Positions 6,867 to 15,687 of a DNA stretch of 64,000 nucleotides are shown one piece after another. The position numbers and the translations under genes were made by a program. The stretch comes from Chryseobacterium sp. 52 (lineage in GTDB: Bacteria > Bacteroidota > Bacteroidia > Flavobacteriales > Weeksellaceae). The notes under the pieces are model-generated. The model saw only the letters and a list, made by a program, of their open reading frames with translations, ran no database searches and was not told where the DNA came from. Each line of letters begins with the position of its first letter. Position 1 is the first letter of the stretch. The stretch is taken from the NCBI RefSeq assembly GCF_002754245.1, contig NZ_PEEX01000001.1:1220001-1284000 (forward strand). Reading direction: 5' to 3'.

Positions 6867-9743
6867 ATGAAAAAGATTTATGTTTCTGTACTGGTAGCGC
6901 TGTCACTATATTCCAGCGCACAAAATGTTTTCAATGCTAAGTTGCATGAAATTAATTTCGGATCCTCCAGTGATCCCAGTGATTTAATTAAACTGAATGA
7001 TCTGATTATTTTTCCAGCCACAAGATTTAGTGACGAAGGAAAAGAATTATGGTGCTTTAATTCTGTAACTCAAAAATCTTCATTACTGAAAGATATTTTT
7101 CCAGGCCACAACAGCGGAATGTCCGGTTCGCCATCTTTTGTAAACGTAAATGGCAAGATATATTTTGTGGCTCAGCAGAGTTTTTCCGGGTATCAGATTT
7201 GGTCAACGGATGGAACTGCTGCCGGAACGGTTAAAGAAAAAGATCTCATCTCAGATTATTCTACCGGGAACCTTGTTGTCGCCGGAAATAAGATTTTCTA
7301 TTATGTACAGAATGAATTATGGTCATTTGACACCGTATCAAAGGATTTGCTGAAAGTGAAAACTTTTGTGTATTCCGGAGATGTAAAAATGTATTCATTT
7401 AATAACGAATTGATTTTAGGTGCTGATGACGGAGTTCATGGAAAAGAGATTTGGAAGTCGGACGGTACTTTAGCCGGAACTGTTCTGCTGAAAGATATTA
7501 TACCTAATCAGTACGGAAGTGTTTCGGGAGATTTTAATATATTACTTCTTCATAATAAATTTTACTTTATTGGTAGTCTGGGAACCGGATATGGGCTTTA
7601 TGAAAGTGATGGAACAGAAGCCGGAACAGTTCCGGTAAAACCATTACGTGCACCCCGTTTGAATGGAATTTCTGCAGATAATTATTTTGTATTTGAAGGA
7701 TTTGATCCCGATGGAGGAGGAATGGAACCTTGGATCTCCGACGGAACGGCTGCGGGAACGAAGATGCTTAAAAATCTAATGCCGGGAAATACAAGTTCCA
7801 TGGCCAACAGTAAATTTATAAAACTTAACAATAAAATATATTTCGAGAGCAATACTAATGGAGTAAGCGCGGCTTACGGAGACTACATCTGGGAAACAGA
7901 TGGTACGGAAGCAGGGACTGTTTTGTTCAATACTCCGCCTGATACAGAGTTGTACGGCAAAAGTTCAGATGGCAAATATCTGATCCTTACGAAACCAAAT
8001 TTTGGGAGCAGATATTGGGTAACGAACGGAAACTCATCTCAGACATTTGAAATCACTGATATTGGGATGCCTTATAACAACAGCTTTATTGATCTGAATT
8101 CTAAGATTTATCTCACTGGAAGCATTCAAAAAAATGGAACGGAACTTTTTTCCGTAGATCCCGTTTCTCAGAGTTCCTCATTAGCTTCTGATATCAGCAG
8201 ATTTGAAAGTTCTGCACCGCATTCTTTTGACGTTCTGAACAATGAACTCATTTTTGTTGCTGCAGACCGCCAATATAATAATCAGTTGTGTAAAAGAAAC
8301 AAAAATACCAGCCAGTTTGAAAGACTTTCCAGCTTTGGAGGATCTTCATTTGTAGGAATGTTTACCAGTCCTAATGATACCTTCTTTAAAGTAGGAAACT
8401 ATCTTTATACCAAAAACGGGAGTCCGAACCCAATGAATGGATTATACAGGACAGATGGTACAGCAGCCAATTCAGGAGCATTGTCTACATCTCTTGGTAC
8501 GTCAACCTATGATAAATCTTTTTATGTCAATCTGAATGACAATACCTTGCTGTTTTCCGGATACAATAATGTACTGGGAACTGAACTCTGGAAAATTGAT
8601 AATACTTCCGATACAGCAGTTCTGGTAAAGGATATTTCAGCGGATGATATGGGAAGCATGTATAATACGGATTCTCAAACAGCGGTTCTGAATGGTTTTG
8701 CCTATTTCGTAGCCAAAGAAAATGGAAAGCTGGGAATCTGGAAATCCGACGGTACGTCTGCCGGAACTTCAAAAGCCATTCAGTTTAGTTATCAGAACGG
8801 AGGAGATGGGGACATCAAGGTATTAAAGAGTTTTAATAACAAAATCTTCTTCACAAAAAGAAAAGAAAATGATTCAAACTATTCGCAGAATGAGCTATGG
8901 ACTTCAGATGGAGATCAGGCTTCTGCGGTTTTATTAAAAGATCATACGATACTTTTTGGTAATGGTAACATTTCCAGAGAAACTGAAGTTTTAAATAATA
9001 AACTGTTGTATATCACTACAGGATATTTCTCAGGCCTTCACTCAACAGATGGCACTGTAGCAGGAACTACTGAGATCTTAAGCAGTAATTTTTTTAGCGA
9101 AACTAAATTAAAAAAATGCGGAAACCAGTTGTTTTTTACCAATAACAACAATACACAGCTTTGGAGAACAGATGGGACCGCTGGCGGTACATTCAGTTTA
9201 TCTTCTAACTTATCTTCTGTAAAAGAGATGATCTGTGCGAATAACTATCTGTACTTCCTGAACGGGGATTCCCAGAAGGTATGGAAAACCAATGGCACAG
9301 TCTCCAATACAGTCCAGATGGATATTTTTGTAACCAATGATGATAACCAGCTCCTGGCTAATGAAAATATAGAAAAAATAGCAACGGACGGAGAAAGATT
9401 ATACCTATCCATCGCAACAAAAAATCATGGAAGCGAGTTGTATGAAATTACGGATACCCTGCCGGTCTATTTAGCCACTGATGATATTCGAAAAACAGAC
9501 GGAAAGAATACCAATGCTGATATTCAGATTTATCCTAATCCTGTTACAGACTATTTTTCAGTAAGGTCTAAAGGAAATGATAAGATCCAAACTGTGAAGA
9601 TTTTTGATGCTTCAGGAAAACTGATAAGAAATATAACGAATACTGCAGATAAGATAAATATTTCAGATATCTCTTCAGGAATTTATTTCATTAGAATAAA
9701 AACCGATAAGGGAGAACATCTGGGTAAGATCATTAAAAAATAG
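6867..9743 (+). CDS. ELWxxDGT-repeat protein with T9SS sorting domain
   Basis: A 958-residue secreted protein. After a signal peptide (MKKIYVSVLVALSLYSSAQ) there are about eleven copies of the ELWxxDGT repeat (for example WSTDGTAAGTV, WKSDGTLAGTV, WETDGTEAGTV, WRTDGTAGGTF), spaced roughly 50-80 residues apart. These probably build one or more beta-propellers. Residues from about 880 form a T9SS type A sorting domain: IQIYPNPVTDYF, then VKIFDASGKL, then SGIYFIRI, ending with a basic KIIKK tail. It should therefore cross the outer membrane by T9SS and be anchored or released. The binding partner is unknown. Later repeats are degenerate (WTSDGDQAS, WKTNGTVSN). Confidence 0.9.
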   Translation: MKKIYVSVLVALSLYSSAQNVFNAKLHEINFGSSSDPSDLIKLNDLIIFPATRFSDEGKELWCFNSVTQKSSLLKDIFPGHNSGMSGSPSFVNVNGKIYFVAQQSFSGYQIWSTDGTAAGTVKEKDLISDYSTGNLVVAGNKIFYYVQNELWSFDTVSKDLLKVKTFVYSGDVKMYSFNNELILGADDGVHGKEIWKSDGTLAGTVLLKDIIPNQYGSVSGDFNILLLHNKFYFIGSLGTGYGLYESDGTEAGTVPVKPLRAPRLNGISADNYFVFEGFDPDGGGMEPWISDGTAAGTKMLKNLMPGNTSSMANSKFIKLNNKIYFESNTNGVSAAYGDYIWETDGTEAGTVLFNTPPDTELYGKSSDGKYLILTKPNFGSRYWVTNGNSSQTFEITDIGMPYNNSFIDLNSKIYLTGSIQKNGTELFSVDPVSQSSSLASDISRFESSAPHSFDVLNNELIFVAADRQYNNQLCKRNKNTSQFERLSSFGGSSFVGMFTSPNDTFFKVGNYLYTKNGSPNPMNGLYRTDGTAANSGALSTSLGTSTYDKSFYVNLNDNTLLFSGYNNVLGTELWKIDNTSDTAVLVKDISADDMGSMYNTDSQTAVLNGFAYFVAKENGKLGIWKSDGTSAGTSKAIQFSYQNGGDGDIKVLKSFNNKIFFTKRKENDSNYSQNELWTSDGDQASAVLLKDHTILFGNGNISRETEVLNNKLLYITTGYFSGLHSTDGTVAGTTEILSSNFFSETKLKKCGNQLFFTNNNNTQLWRTDGTAGGTFSLSSNLSSVKEMICANNYLYFLNGDSQKVWKTNGTVSNTVQMDIFVTNDDNQLLANENIEKIATDGERLYLSIATKNHGSELYEITDTLPVYLATDDIRKTDGKNTNADIQIYPNPVTDYFSVRSKGNDKIQTVKIFDASGKLIRNITNTADKINISDISSGIYFIRIKTDKGEHLGKIIKK

Positions 9744-9754
9744 TACACACAAAA

Positions 9755-9778
9755 GGCTCTTTTCAAAAGAGCCTTTTT
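9755..9778. terminator. Strong bidirectional terminator between convergent genes
   Basis: GGCTCTTTT pairs with AAAAGAGCC, flanked by A-runs on one side and T-runs on the other. It lies between the ELWxxDGT gene and the end of uvrC and can serve both. Confidence 0.8.
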
Positions 9779-9795
9779 ATTTGTTTCAGGTGCTG

Positions 9796-11589
9796 CTAGT
9801 TACTGTTGAAAAAATCATGAATAACCTTCGCCTTACTCTTTCCAAGAATCTCTTCCAGTGTTTCAAGACTGGATTCCTTGATCCGTTTAACAGATTTTAA
9901 TTTAGAAAGCAACAGTTCAATTGTTTTTTCTCCTACACCCGGAATCTCTTCCAGTTCAGATTTTATAGTTGAATTCTTTCTTCTCACCCTGTGATGTTTT
10001 ACGCCGAAACGGTGAGCTTCATCACGTACCCTCTGAAGAATCTTTAACGTTTCCGATTTTTTATCTAAATACAGCGGAATAGAATCTTCAGGAAAGAAGA
10101 TCTCTTCAAGTCTTTTTGCAATCCCTACGATGGTAATCTTGCCGTAAAGACCCAACAGTCTTAAACTTTTTACAGCAGAAGAAAGCTGCCCTTTTCCACC
10201 ATCTATCAGGATCAGCTGTGGCAGGTCTTCCCCTTCATCCAGCATTCTTTTATAGCGACGATAAATCACTTCCTCCATCGTGGCAAAGTCATTGGCTCCT
10301 TCTACCGTTTTCGGATGGAAAATTCGGTAATCAGCTTTGCTTGGTCTGCCGTCTTTAAAAACAACACAGGCAGAAACAGGATTGGTTCCCTGAATATTAG
10401 AGTTGTCAAAACCTTCAATATGTCTCGGTTCTACAGGCATTCTCAGCAGTTTCTGCATTTCAGCCATGATTCTGTTGGTATGCCTTTCCGGATCCACGAT
10501 CTGTACCTGCTTTAATTTTTCCAAACGGTATTCCTTGGCGTTTTTTTCTGAAAGCTCTACAATCCTTTTTTTGTCTCCCACTTTGGGAACGATCAGTTTT
10601 ACATTAGGAATTTCTACGGAAAGGTGGAACGGAAGCAGTACTTCTTTCGAATCAGAGCTGAACTTCTGGCGGATCTCAATCAGAGCTTCCTCCATAATAT
10701 CCTCATCCGTTTCCTCAAGAATTTTTTTGATTTCTGTGGTAAAACTCTGGATGATATTTCCGTTTCTGATCTTAAAAAAATTCACGTAAGCCGCTGTTTC
10801 GTCGCTGGTCATTCCAAAGACATCCACATCATCAATATTAGGATTCACTACGGTATTTTTAGCCTGATAATCTTCCAGGATATCCAGTCTTTCTTTGATG
10901 ATCTGTGCTTCTTCAAACTTAAGATTTTCTGCCAGTTTCATCATCTGATTTACCAGATACTCTTTTGCTTTCCGGAAATCTCCTTTGATAATTCCACGGA
11001 TAGAATCAATCTTTTCATCATATTCTTCTTTGCTTTCCAGATCCTCACAGGGACCTTCACAATTTTTAATATGATATTCCAGACAGACCTTATATTTCCC
11101 TTCTGCAATTTTAGCAGGCGAAAGGTTAAGGTTGCAGGTTCTGAGCTTGTAAATATGTTTAATGGTATCCAGTAAAATCTTTGCAGGACGTACTTTAGCG
11201 TAAGGACCGTAATATTCTGAGCCGTCTTTGACCACATTTCTGGTGAGAAAGATCCTTGGGAAACTTTCATTTTTAATGCAAATCCAGGGATAGGTCTTAT
11301 CATCCTTCAACAAGACATTGTAAAAAGGACGATGCTCTTTGATCAGGTTGTTTTCCAGTAAAAGGGCATCATATTCACTGTTCACAATGGTTGTTTCCAG
11401 ACGTACGATCTTACCTACCATTATTTTAATACGGTAACCCGGAAGATTTTTATTGAAGTAGGAGAGAACCCTTTTCTTTAAGTGTTTGGCCTTTCCTACA
11501 TACAGCAATTGGTCGTTTTTATCATAATAACGATAAACGCCGGGTTCTGATGGTAAAGTTTTGAGCTGTAATTCTAAAGAAGGATTCAT
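9796..11589 (-). CDS. uvrC: Excinuclease ABC subunit C
   Basis: UvrC makes both incisions in nucleotide excision repair with UvrAB. All domains are present in 597 residues: the GIY-YIG nuclease at the N-terminus (GVYRYYD...LLYVGKA, residues 17-35), a UvrB-binding UVR motif near 200-235 (LKFEEAQIIKERLDIL), the RNase H-like C-terminal nuclease (IEGFDNSNIQG, LILIDGGKGQLSSA), and a helix-hairpin-helix pair at the end (EEIPGVGEKTIELLL). A -7 element, TAATTTTG on the minus strand, sits only five bases before the ATG. The mRNA may thus be almost leaderless. Confidence 0.97.
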   Translation of the reverse strand: MNPSLELQLKTLPSEPGVYRYYDKNDQLLYVGKAKHLKKRVLSYFNKNLPGYRIKIMVGKIVRLETTIVNSEYDALLLENNLIKEHRPFYNVLLKDDKTYPWICIKNESFPRIFLTRNVVKDGSEYYGPYAKVRPAKILLDTIKHIYKLRTCNLNLSPAKIAEGKYKVCLEYHIKNCEGPCEDLESKEEYDEKIDSIRGIIKGDFRKAKEYLVNQMMKLAENLKFEEAQIIKERLDILEDYQAKNTVVNPNIDDVDVFGMTSDETAAYVNFFKIRNGNIIQSFTTEIKKILEETDEDIMEEALIEIRQKFSSDSKEVLLPFHLSVEIPNVKLIVPKVGDKKRIVELSEKNAKEYRLEKLKQVQIVDPERHTNRIMAEMQKLLRMPVEPRHIEGFDNSNIQGTNPVSACVVFKDGRPSKADYRIFHPKTVEGANDFATMEEVIYRRYKRMLDEGEDLPQLILIDGGKGQLSSAVKSLRLLGLYGKITIVGIAKRLEEIFFPEDSIPLYLDKKSETLKILQRVRDEAHRFGVKHHRVRRKNSTIKSELEEIPGVGEKTIELLLSKLKSVKRIKESSLETLEEILGKSKAKVIHDFFNSN

Positions 11590-11593
11590 ATAA

Positions 11594-11601
11594 CAAAATT
11601 A
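11594..11601 (-). promoter_or_regulatory. -7 promoter element of uvrC
   Basis: Exact TAnnTTTG (TAATTTTG) on the minus strand, five bases before the start codon. Transcription would begin at or next to the ATG. No -33 TTG is visible. Confidence 0.5.
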
Positions 11602-11648
11602 CGGAATTTTGCTTTTACCTATTATGACTTATTGTTTTAAATCTGTTA

Positions 11649-12512
11649 TTAAATTTTAGAGAGTAAATTCTTGCGGTATTCAATATAAGATAAATGGTCA
11701 TCAAAGCTTATTTCCACGAACAGAATTTTCTTTCCCTTATTTAAGATTTTTAAAGACCCGTATATTTTTTCACCCTCTGAGAATACGGAGTGGTTGATAA
11801 GGTCTTTCTCACTTTCAAACAGCTGCAGCCGCTTGCGGTTTTGCCCTTTGAATACTTTCCATTCCTCTAATGATTTTTCCTGATTTTTTTCAAAAGCATA
11901 AACGGTAATCATAGATTTGTCATTGATCCAGATTTTATCAATAAGCGGATTCTGAAGGGACGTTATTTCATGAAAACCTGGTGGAATATGAACGTCAAAA
12001 CCGTTTTTTGAATATATATAATTATCTCCCACCTTTTTATTATCATCTTTAACATTGCCATCAAGATGATAAAATTTTTTCATTTTAGAGGCGATTTTTA
12101 AGACCTTAAATAACTTCTTATAACTCGTAAAATTAATATCACTGATACGGCTTTCAATAATTTTCTGATATTCGGCTAATCTTTCGGAAGGAAGATATTT
12201 GAGGTCTATCTGATCAACCTGTTCTTTTAACTTTGGATCTTTAACTTTCAGATCATTAATAATCTTTGTATCAACGAGCTCTGCCGTTTCTATATGCCGC
12301 TGCAGCAAAACAGGATCTTTGATCACAGACTCGGAAGTGAGATAGCGCCCCATCGTTTTATAATTGGTCTGATAGGGAATATGATCAAGGGTTTTCACAT
12401 AAGTTGCGGCATGGACGGCATCATCAGCTTTTGAACAGCCTTTAAATACTCTTCCCAAAGCACCCCAGAACAGGAAGCTGACCATCAGAACGGTATTGAT
12501 ACAAAATTTCAT
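11649..12512 (-). CDS. Exported protein of unknown function
   Basis: 287 residues; family not recognised. The N-terminus is a hydrophobic signal or anchor (NTVLMVSFLFWGAL) followed by a cysteine (FKGC), which is not a good lipobox. The middle is helical and charged (residues about 60-150). The C-terminal third is beta-rich, beginning near NGFDVHIPPGFHEI. It lies 84 bp downstream of another exported unknown, with a terminator between them, so it probably has its own promoter. No function is claimed. Confidence 0.65.
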   Translation of the reverse strand: MKFCINTVLMVSFLFWGALGRVFKGCSKADDAVHAATYVKTLDHIPYQTNYKTMGRYLTSESVIKDPVLLQRHIETAELVDTKIINDLKVKDPKLKEQVDQIDLKYLPSERLAEYQKIIESRISDINFTSYKKLFKVLKIASKMKKFYHLDGNVKDDNKKVGDNYIYSKNGFDVHIPPGFHEITSLQNPLIDKIWINDKSMITVYAFEKNQEKSLEEWKVFKGQNRKRLQLFESEKDLINHSVFSEGEKIYGSLKILNKGKKILFVEISFDDHLSYIEYRKNLLSKI

Positions 12513-12542
12513 TGGGACAATTTAAATTAAGAGGTAAAAGAT

Positions 12543-12573
12543 AAAAAAAAACCGCAGAATGTTCTGCAGTTTT
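12543..12573 (-). terminator. Hairpin terminator
   Basis: GCAGAA pairs with TTCTGC around a two-base loop, extended by partial C/G pairs. On the minus strand it is followed by eight Ts. It ends the transcript of the gene at 12597-13358. Confidence 0.75.
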
Positions 12574-12596
12574 ATAATGTATCTTAAAGTTAAATT

Positions 12597-13358
12597 CTAG
12601 CCGTGGTTCATGTCCGTATACTGATAAACTAAAAAGCTGAAATAATTCCAATCTACAGAGTTTTTAGGATATTTTTTCATGAATTCAGCATTGTCGCCAA
12701 ATAAGAAATCATAGTTGTCTTCAAAATCATCTTTGTGAAGCCACATTACTTTATCACCTTTCTTTACATAATAGGATTTGATAACGCCGCCACCAAATGC
12801 AGGAGCACCGGCAAAACCTGTTGTAGCCGTAGTACTCGCAAACGGATCGTAATAAACAGAAATTATCTCATTAAATTCAGGATTGATGACCTGCATTAAA
12901 AAAGCTCTGCTCTCTTTTTTGTTTTTTAAAGAAACAGTCTGGTTTTCAAATAGGATTGCTTCGTCTGTTGTGGATTTACTGTATTTTTTAGTGCTGTAAT
13001 TTCTCATGTTTGAAATGAAACTGGCCGCTTTCATCGATTTTTCAGTCTCAGTGGCATACAAATACATTTCTGCAATATCAGCCGCAACAAATTTCATAGG
13101 TTTTTTAGTGTCGACATCTTCGATAGTGATAGAAAGTATCTGCCCTTTCTGTTTTTCCCATGACTTACTGTAGCCCTGATGTTCAGTATTGTCCTTTAAT
13201 ATGATTGTGGAAACTTTTTTGTCTGATGCAGTATTGAAACCTTCGTTAAATAAATACTTATTCATTTCTTTTTTTTCTTCCTTAGAGTATTTTACCTTTT
13301 GGGCGAAAGTGGCAGTACTTACAAGACATAGTGTAAGCAATAGAGTTTTAAGTTTCAT
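12597..13358 (-). CDS. Secreted protein of unknown function
   Basis: 253 residues with a clear signal peptide (MKLKTLLLTLCLVSTATFAQ). I do not recognise a named family. The mature protein is rich in Lys/Asp, with a helical N-terminal segment and a beta-rich core (STIILKDNTEHQGYSKSW). A short Gly/Ala patch near residue 185 (GFAGAPAFGGG) precedes a conserved-looking end (VKKGDKVMWLHKDDF). Similar periplasmic proteins are common in Chryseobacterium-like genomes. Its location is well supported; its role is unknown. Confidence 0.7.
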   Translation of the reverse strand: MKLKTLLLTLCLVSTATFAQKVKYSKEEKKEMNKYLFNEGFNTASDKKVSTIILKDNTEHQGYSKSWEKQKGQILSITIEDVDTKKPMKFVAADIAEMYLYATETEKSMKAASFISNMRNYSTKKYSKSTTDEAILFENQTVSLKNKKESRAFLMQVINPEFNEIISVYYDPFASTTATTGFAGAPAFGGGVIKSYYVKKGDKVMWLHKDDFEDNYDFLFGDNAEFMKKYPKNSVDWNYFSFLVYQYTDMNHG

Positions 13359-13494
13359 AAGTTATTGATAATTGTTTTTTAATTTGGCGGTAAAAATAGC
13401 AAATAAAATGACTTATTTTCATAAAAATCTCAGACTCTAAAATTTAGCTTTTACAATTATTGTTAAATGTGTAATTTTAAGGAAATTTTTAGAA

Positions 13495-14985
13495 ATGATA
13501 TACGGTGTAGATGTTTTCACTTTCCATGATGTTCTGGAAATCTGTAAAAAACCAAATAAAGCTAAACTTAATAAAGTAGCCAAAGAACAGATCCTAAAAT
13601 CTCAGAAAAACGTTCAGAAAATAGTAGAATCAGATAGATGTGTCTATGGAATCAATACAGGTTTCGGGCCCCTTTGCGATACTAAAATATCAGCTGACGA
13701 AACTGCCCAGCTGCAGTATAACCTTATTATCTCCCACGCGGTAGGGGTTGGAAAGCCTATCAATAAGGAATTCTCCAAAATCATGATCATTGCAAAAGTT
13801 CATGCATTGTCTAAAGGATTTTCAGGAGTTTCCCTGGATGTGATTGAAAGATTGATCCTGATGCTTGAGAAAGATATCATTCCTGTAGTACCGGAACAGG
13901 GTTCTGTAGGGGCATCAGGAGATTTAGCACCTCTTGCCCATCTTGTATTGCCATTGCTTGGATTAGGACAGGTTTGGGAAGGAGATCAGATTTTCGAAAC
14001 AATGGAAGTTTTGGACAGACATGGCCTTGAGCCATTGGTATTAGGCCCGAAAGAAGGTTTGGGACTGATCAACGGAACTCAGTTTATTCTGGCCCATGCT
14101 ATCAAAGGATTAGAAAAATTTGAATATTTATTGAATTTAGCAGATATGACTGCAGCAATGAGTATTGAAGCTTACAGAGGTTCTGAAAGTCCGTTCAAAA
14201 AAGAACTGCACGAGATCAGACCTTTTGAAGGAAGCAAAAAAGTGGCGGCAAGAATGCTTAAGTTTTTAAAAGGTTCTGAAAATATGAAAGCTCATGAAGA
14301 CTGCGAAAGAGTTCAGGATCCTTATTCCATGAGATGTGTACCCCAGGTGCATGGTGCCAGCAGAAATGCTTTTGAGCACCTTAAAGGTATGGCTGAAACA
14401 GAATTGAACTCCGTAACAGACAACCCGATTGTTCTAAGTGCTGAAGAATCTATTTCCGGAGGAAACTTCCACGGACAGCTGATGGCGCTTCCTTTGGATT
14501 ATGCTACGCTGGCTGTTGCCGAATTAGGAAATATTTCAGACAGAAGAAGCTATTTATTACTGGAAGGAAAATACGGACTTCCAAGACTATTAACGGAAAG
14601 CTCAGGACTGAACTCAGGGTTCATGATCCCTCAGTATACTTCGGCAGCTTTGGTTACTGAAAATAAAACATTATGTTTTCCAGCTTCGGCAGACTCTATT
14701 CCAACAAGTTTAGGGCAGGAAGATCACGTTTCTATGGGAAGTATTTCCGGTAGAAAATTCAATCAGGTTTTAGGAAATCTGGTCAATATCTTGTCTGTTG
14801 AGCTGATGTTTGCAGCCCAGGGACTAGAATTCAGAAGACCTTCCAAATGTTCGAAGATCATTGAAGAAAACTTTGCCATCATCCGTTCTAAAGTAAAAAA
14901 ACTGGAAGATGACAGATTAATCGGAAAAGATATGCTGGCTATTGCAGAGCTCATCAACGAAAGAAAATTTAATGTGGAAGCTTAA
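13495..14985 (+). CDS. hutH: Histidine ammonia-lyase
   Basis: Converts L-histidine to urocanate and ammonia. The protein has 496 residues, a normal length. The self-formed MIO cofactor triad is A140-S141-G142 inside GSVGASGDLAPL. The substrate-selecting region reads SHAVGVGKP, with the Ser-His pair of histidase rather than the His-Leu/His-His of tyrosine ammonia-lyases. Further family signatures are YGINTGFGP and NPI(V). No hutU, hutI or hutG is nearby, so the rest of the pathway must be elsewhere. It could act in histidine breakdown or simply supply urocanate. Confidence 0.94.
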   Translation: MIYGVDVFTFHDVLEICKKPNKAKLNKVAKEQILKSQKNVQKIVESDRCVYGINTGFGPLCDTKISADETAQLQYNLIISHAVGVGKPINKEFSKIMIIAKVHALSKGFSGVSLDVIERLILMLEKDIIPVVPEQGSVGASGDLAPLAHLVLPLLGLGQVWEGDQIFETMEVLDRHGLEPLVLGPKEGLGLINGTQFILAHAIKGLEKFEYLLNLADMTAAMSIEAYRGSESPFKKELHEIRPFEGSKKVAARMLKFLKGSENMKAHEDCERVQDPYSMRCVPQVHGASRNAFEHLKGMAETELNSVTDNPIVLSAEESISGGNFHGQLMALPLDYATLAVAELGNISDRRSYLLLEGKYGLPRLLTESSGLNSGFMIPQYTSAALVTENKTLCFPASADSIPTSLGQEDHVSMGSISGRKFNQVLGNLVNILSVELMFAAQGLEFRRPSKCSKIIEENFAIIRSKVKKLEDDRLIGKDMLAIAELINERKFNVEA

Positions 14986-15040
14986 TAAGAAAATAAGCAG
15001 GAGCAATGTCAGTAGCAGCTCTAAAAAATAAATAAAACTC

Positions 15041-15072
15041 AAGCTTCCTCTCACAGGGGAAGCTTTTATTTT
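15041..15072 (+). terminator. Terminator of hutH
   Basis: AAGCTTCC pairs with GGAAGCTT across a loop of about ten bases, followed by TTATTTT. Confidence 0.75.
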
Positions 15073-15123
15073 ACGTTATAATATTTAAATTGTATTAAAT
15101 TTATCAATCAAACAGCATTAACA

Positions 15124-15570
15124 ATGACAATAAAAAGAACAGACTCTTCAGATATGGATTTTCAGAATTTAGTCAGGTTTCTGGATGCCGATCTTGCTAT
15201 ACGTGACGGAGAAGATCATGAATTTTATCACCAATTTAATTCAATAGCCATGCTTAAAAATTGTGTGGTAATTTATTCAGAAGATGTTGAAGTTGGCTGC
15301 GGTGCCTTCAAACCTTTTTCTGAAGATACGGTAGAAATAAAAAGAATGTATACTCATATAGAAAGAAGAGGAAAAGGATTTGCTTCAAAACTATTGAGTG
15401 AGTTGGAGCTCTGGGCTAAAGAAGAAGGATATAGCAAATGTGTTTTGGAGACAGGTATTAAACAACCGGAAGCCATTGCGCTGTATGAAAAGAATGGGTA
15501 TTACAGAATTCCTAATTATGGTCAGTATATTGGTGTGGAAAAGAGTGTATGTTATGAGAAAATAATATAA
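15124..15570 (+). CDS. GNAT-family N-acetyltransferase
   Basis: 148 residues forming a single acetyl-CoA-dependent N-acetyltransferase domain. The acetyl-CoA pyrophosphate loop is RRGKGFAS near residues 82-89, preceded by the beta-4 strand IKRMYTH. The C-terminal family pattern ALYEKNGYYRIPNYG is present. The acceptor amine is unknown. A terminator separates it from hutH. Confidence 0.85.
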   Translation: MTIKRTDSSDMDFQNLVRFLDADLAIRDGEDHEFYHQFNSIAMLKNCVVIYSEDVEVGCGAFKPFSEDTVEIKRMYTHIERRGKGFASKLLSELELWAKEEGYSKCVLETGIKQPEAIALYEKNGYYRIPNYGQYIGVEKSVCYEKII

Positions 15571-15687
15571 ACTTTTCAAAAGGTCAGGACAACGATTCAT
15601 ATTCTTGTAATACTAAATTCATTTTTTCTACGCTTTTAAGTCACGTCAAAGTGTTATATTGTGGTTCCAAACCATAAAATTAAAACT

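Noticed and set aside
13495..14985. Tyrosine ammonia-lyase of a flexirubin pathway
   Set aside because: The selectivity loop is SHAVG as in histidases, not the His-Leu or His-His pattern of tyrosine ammonia-lyases, and no flexirubin genes are adjacent.
15661..15687. GTG start for the subtilisin-like protease
   Set aside because: The ATG at 15688 begins a clean lipoprotein signal peptide; the upstream nine codons add a polar stretch before it.
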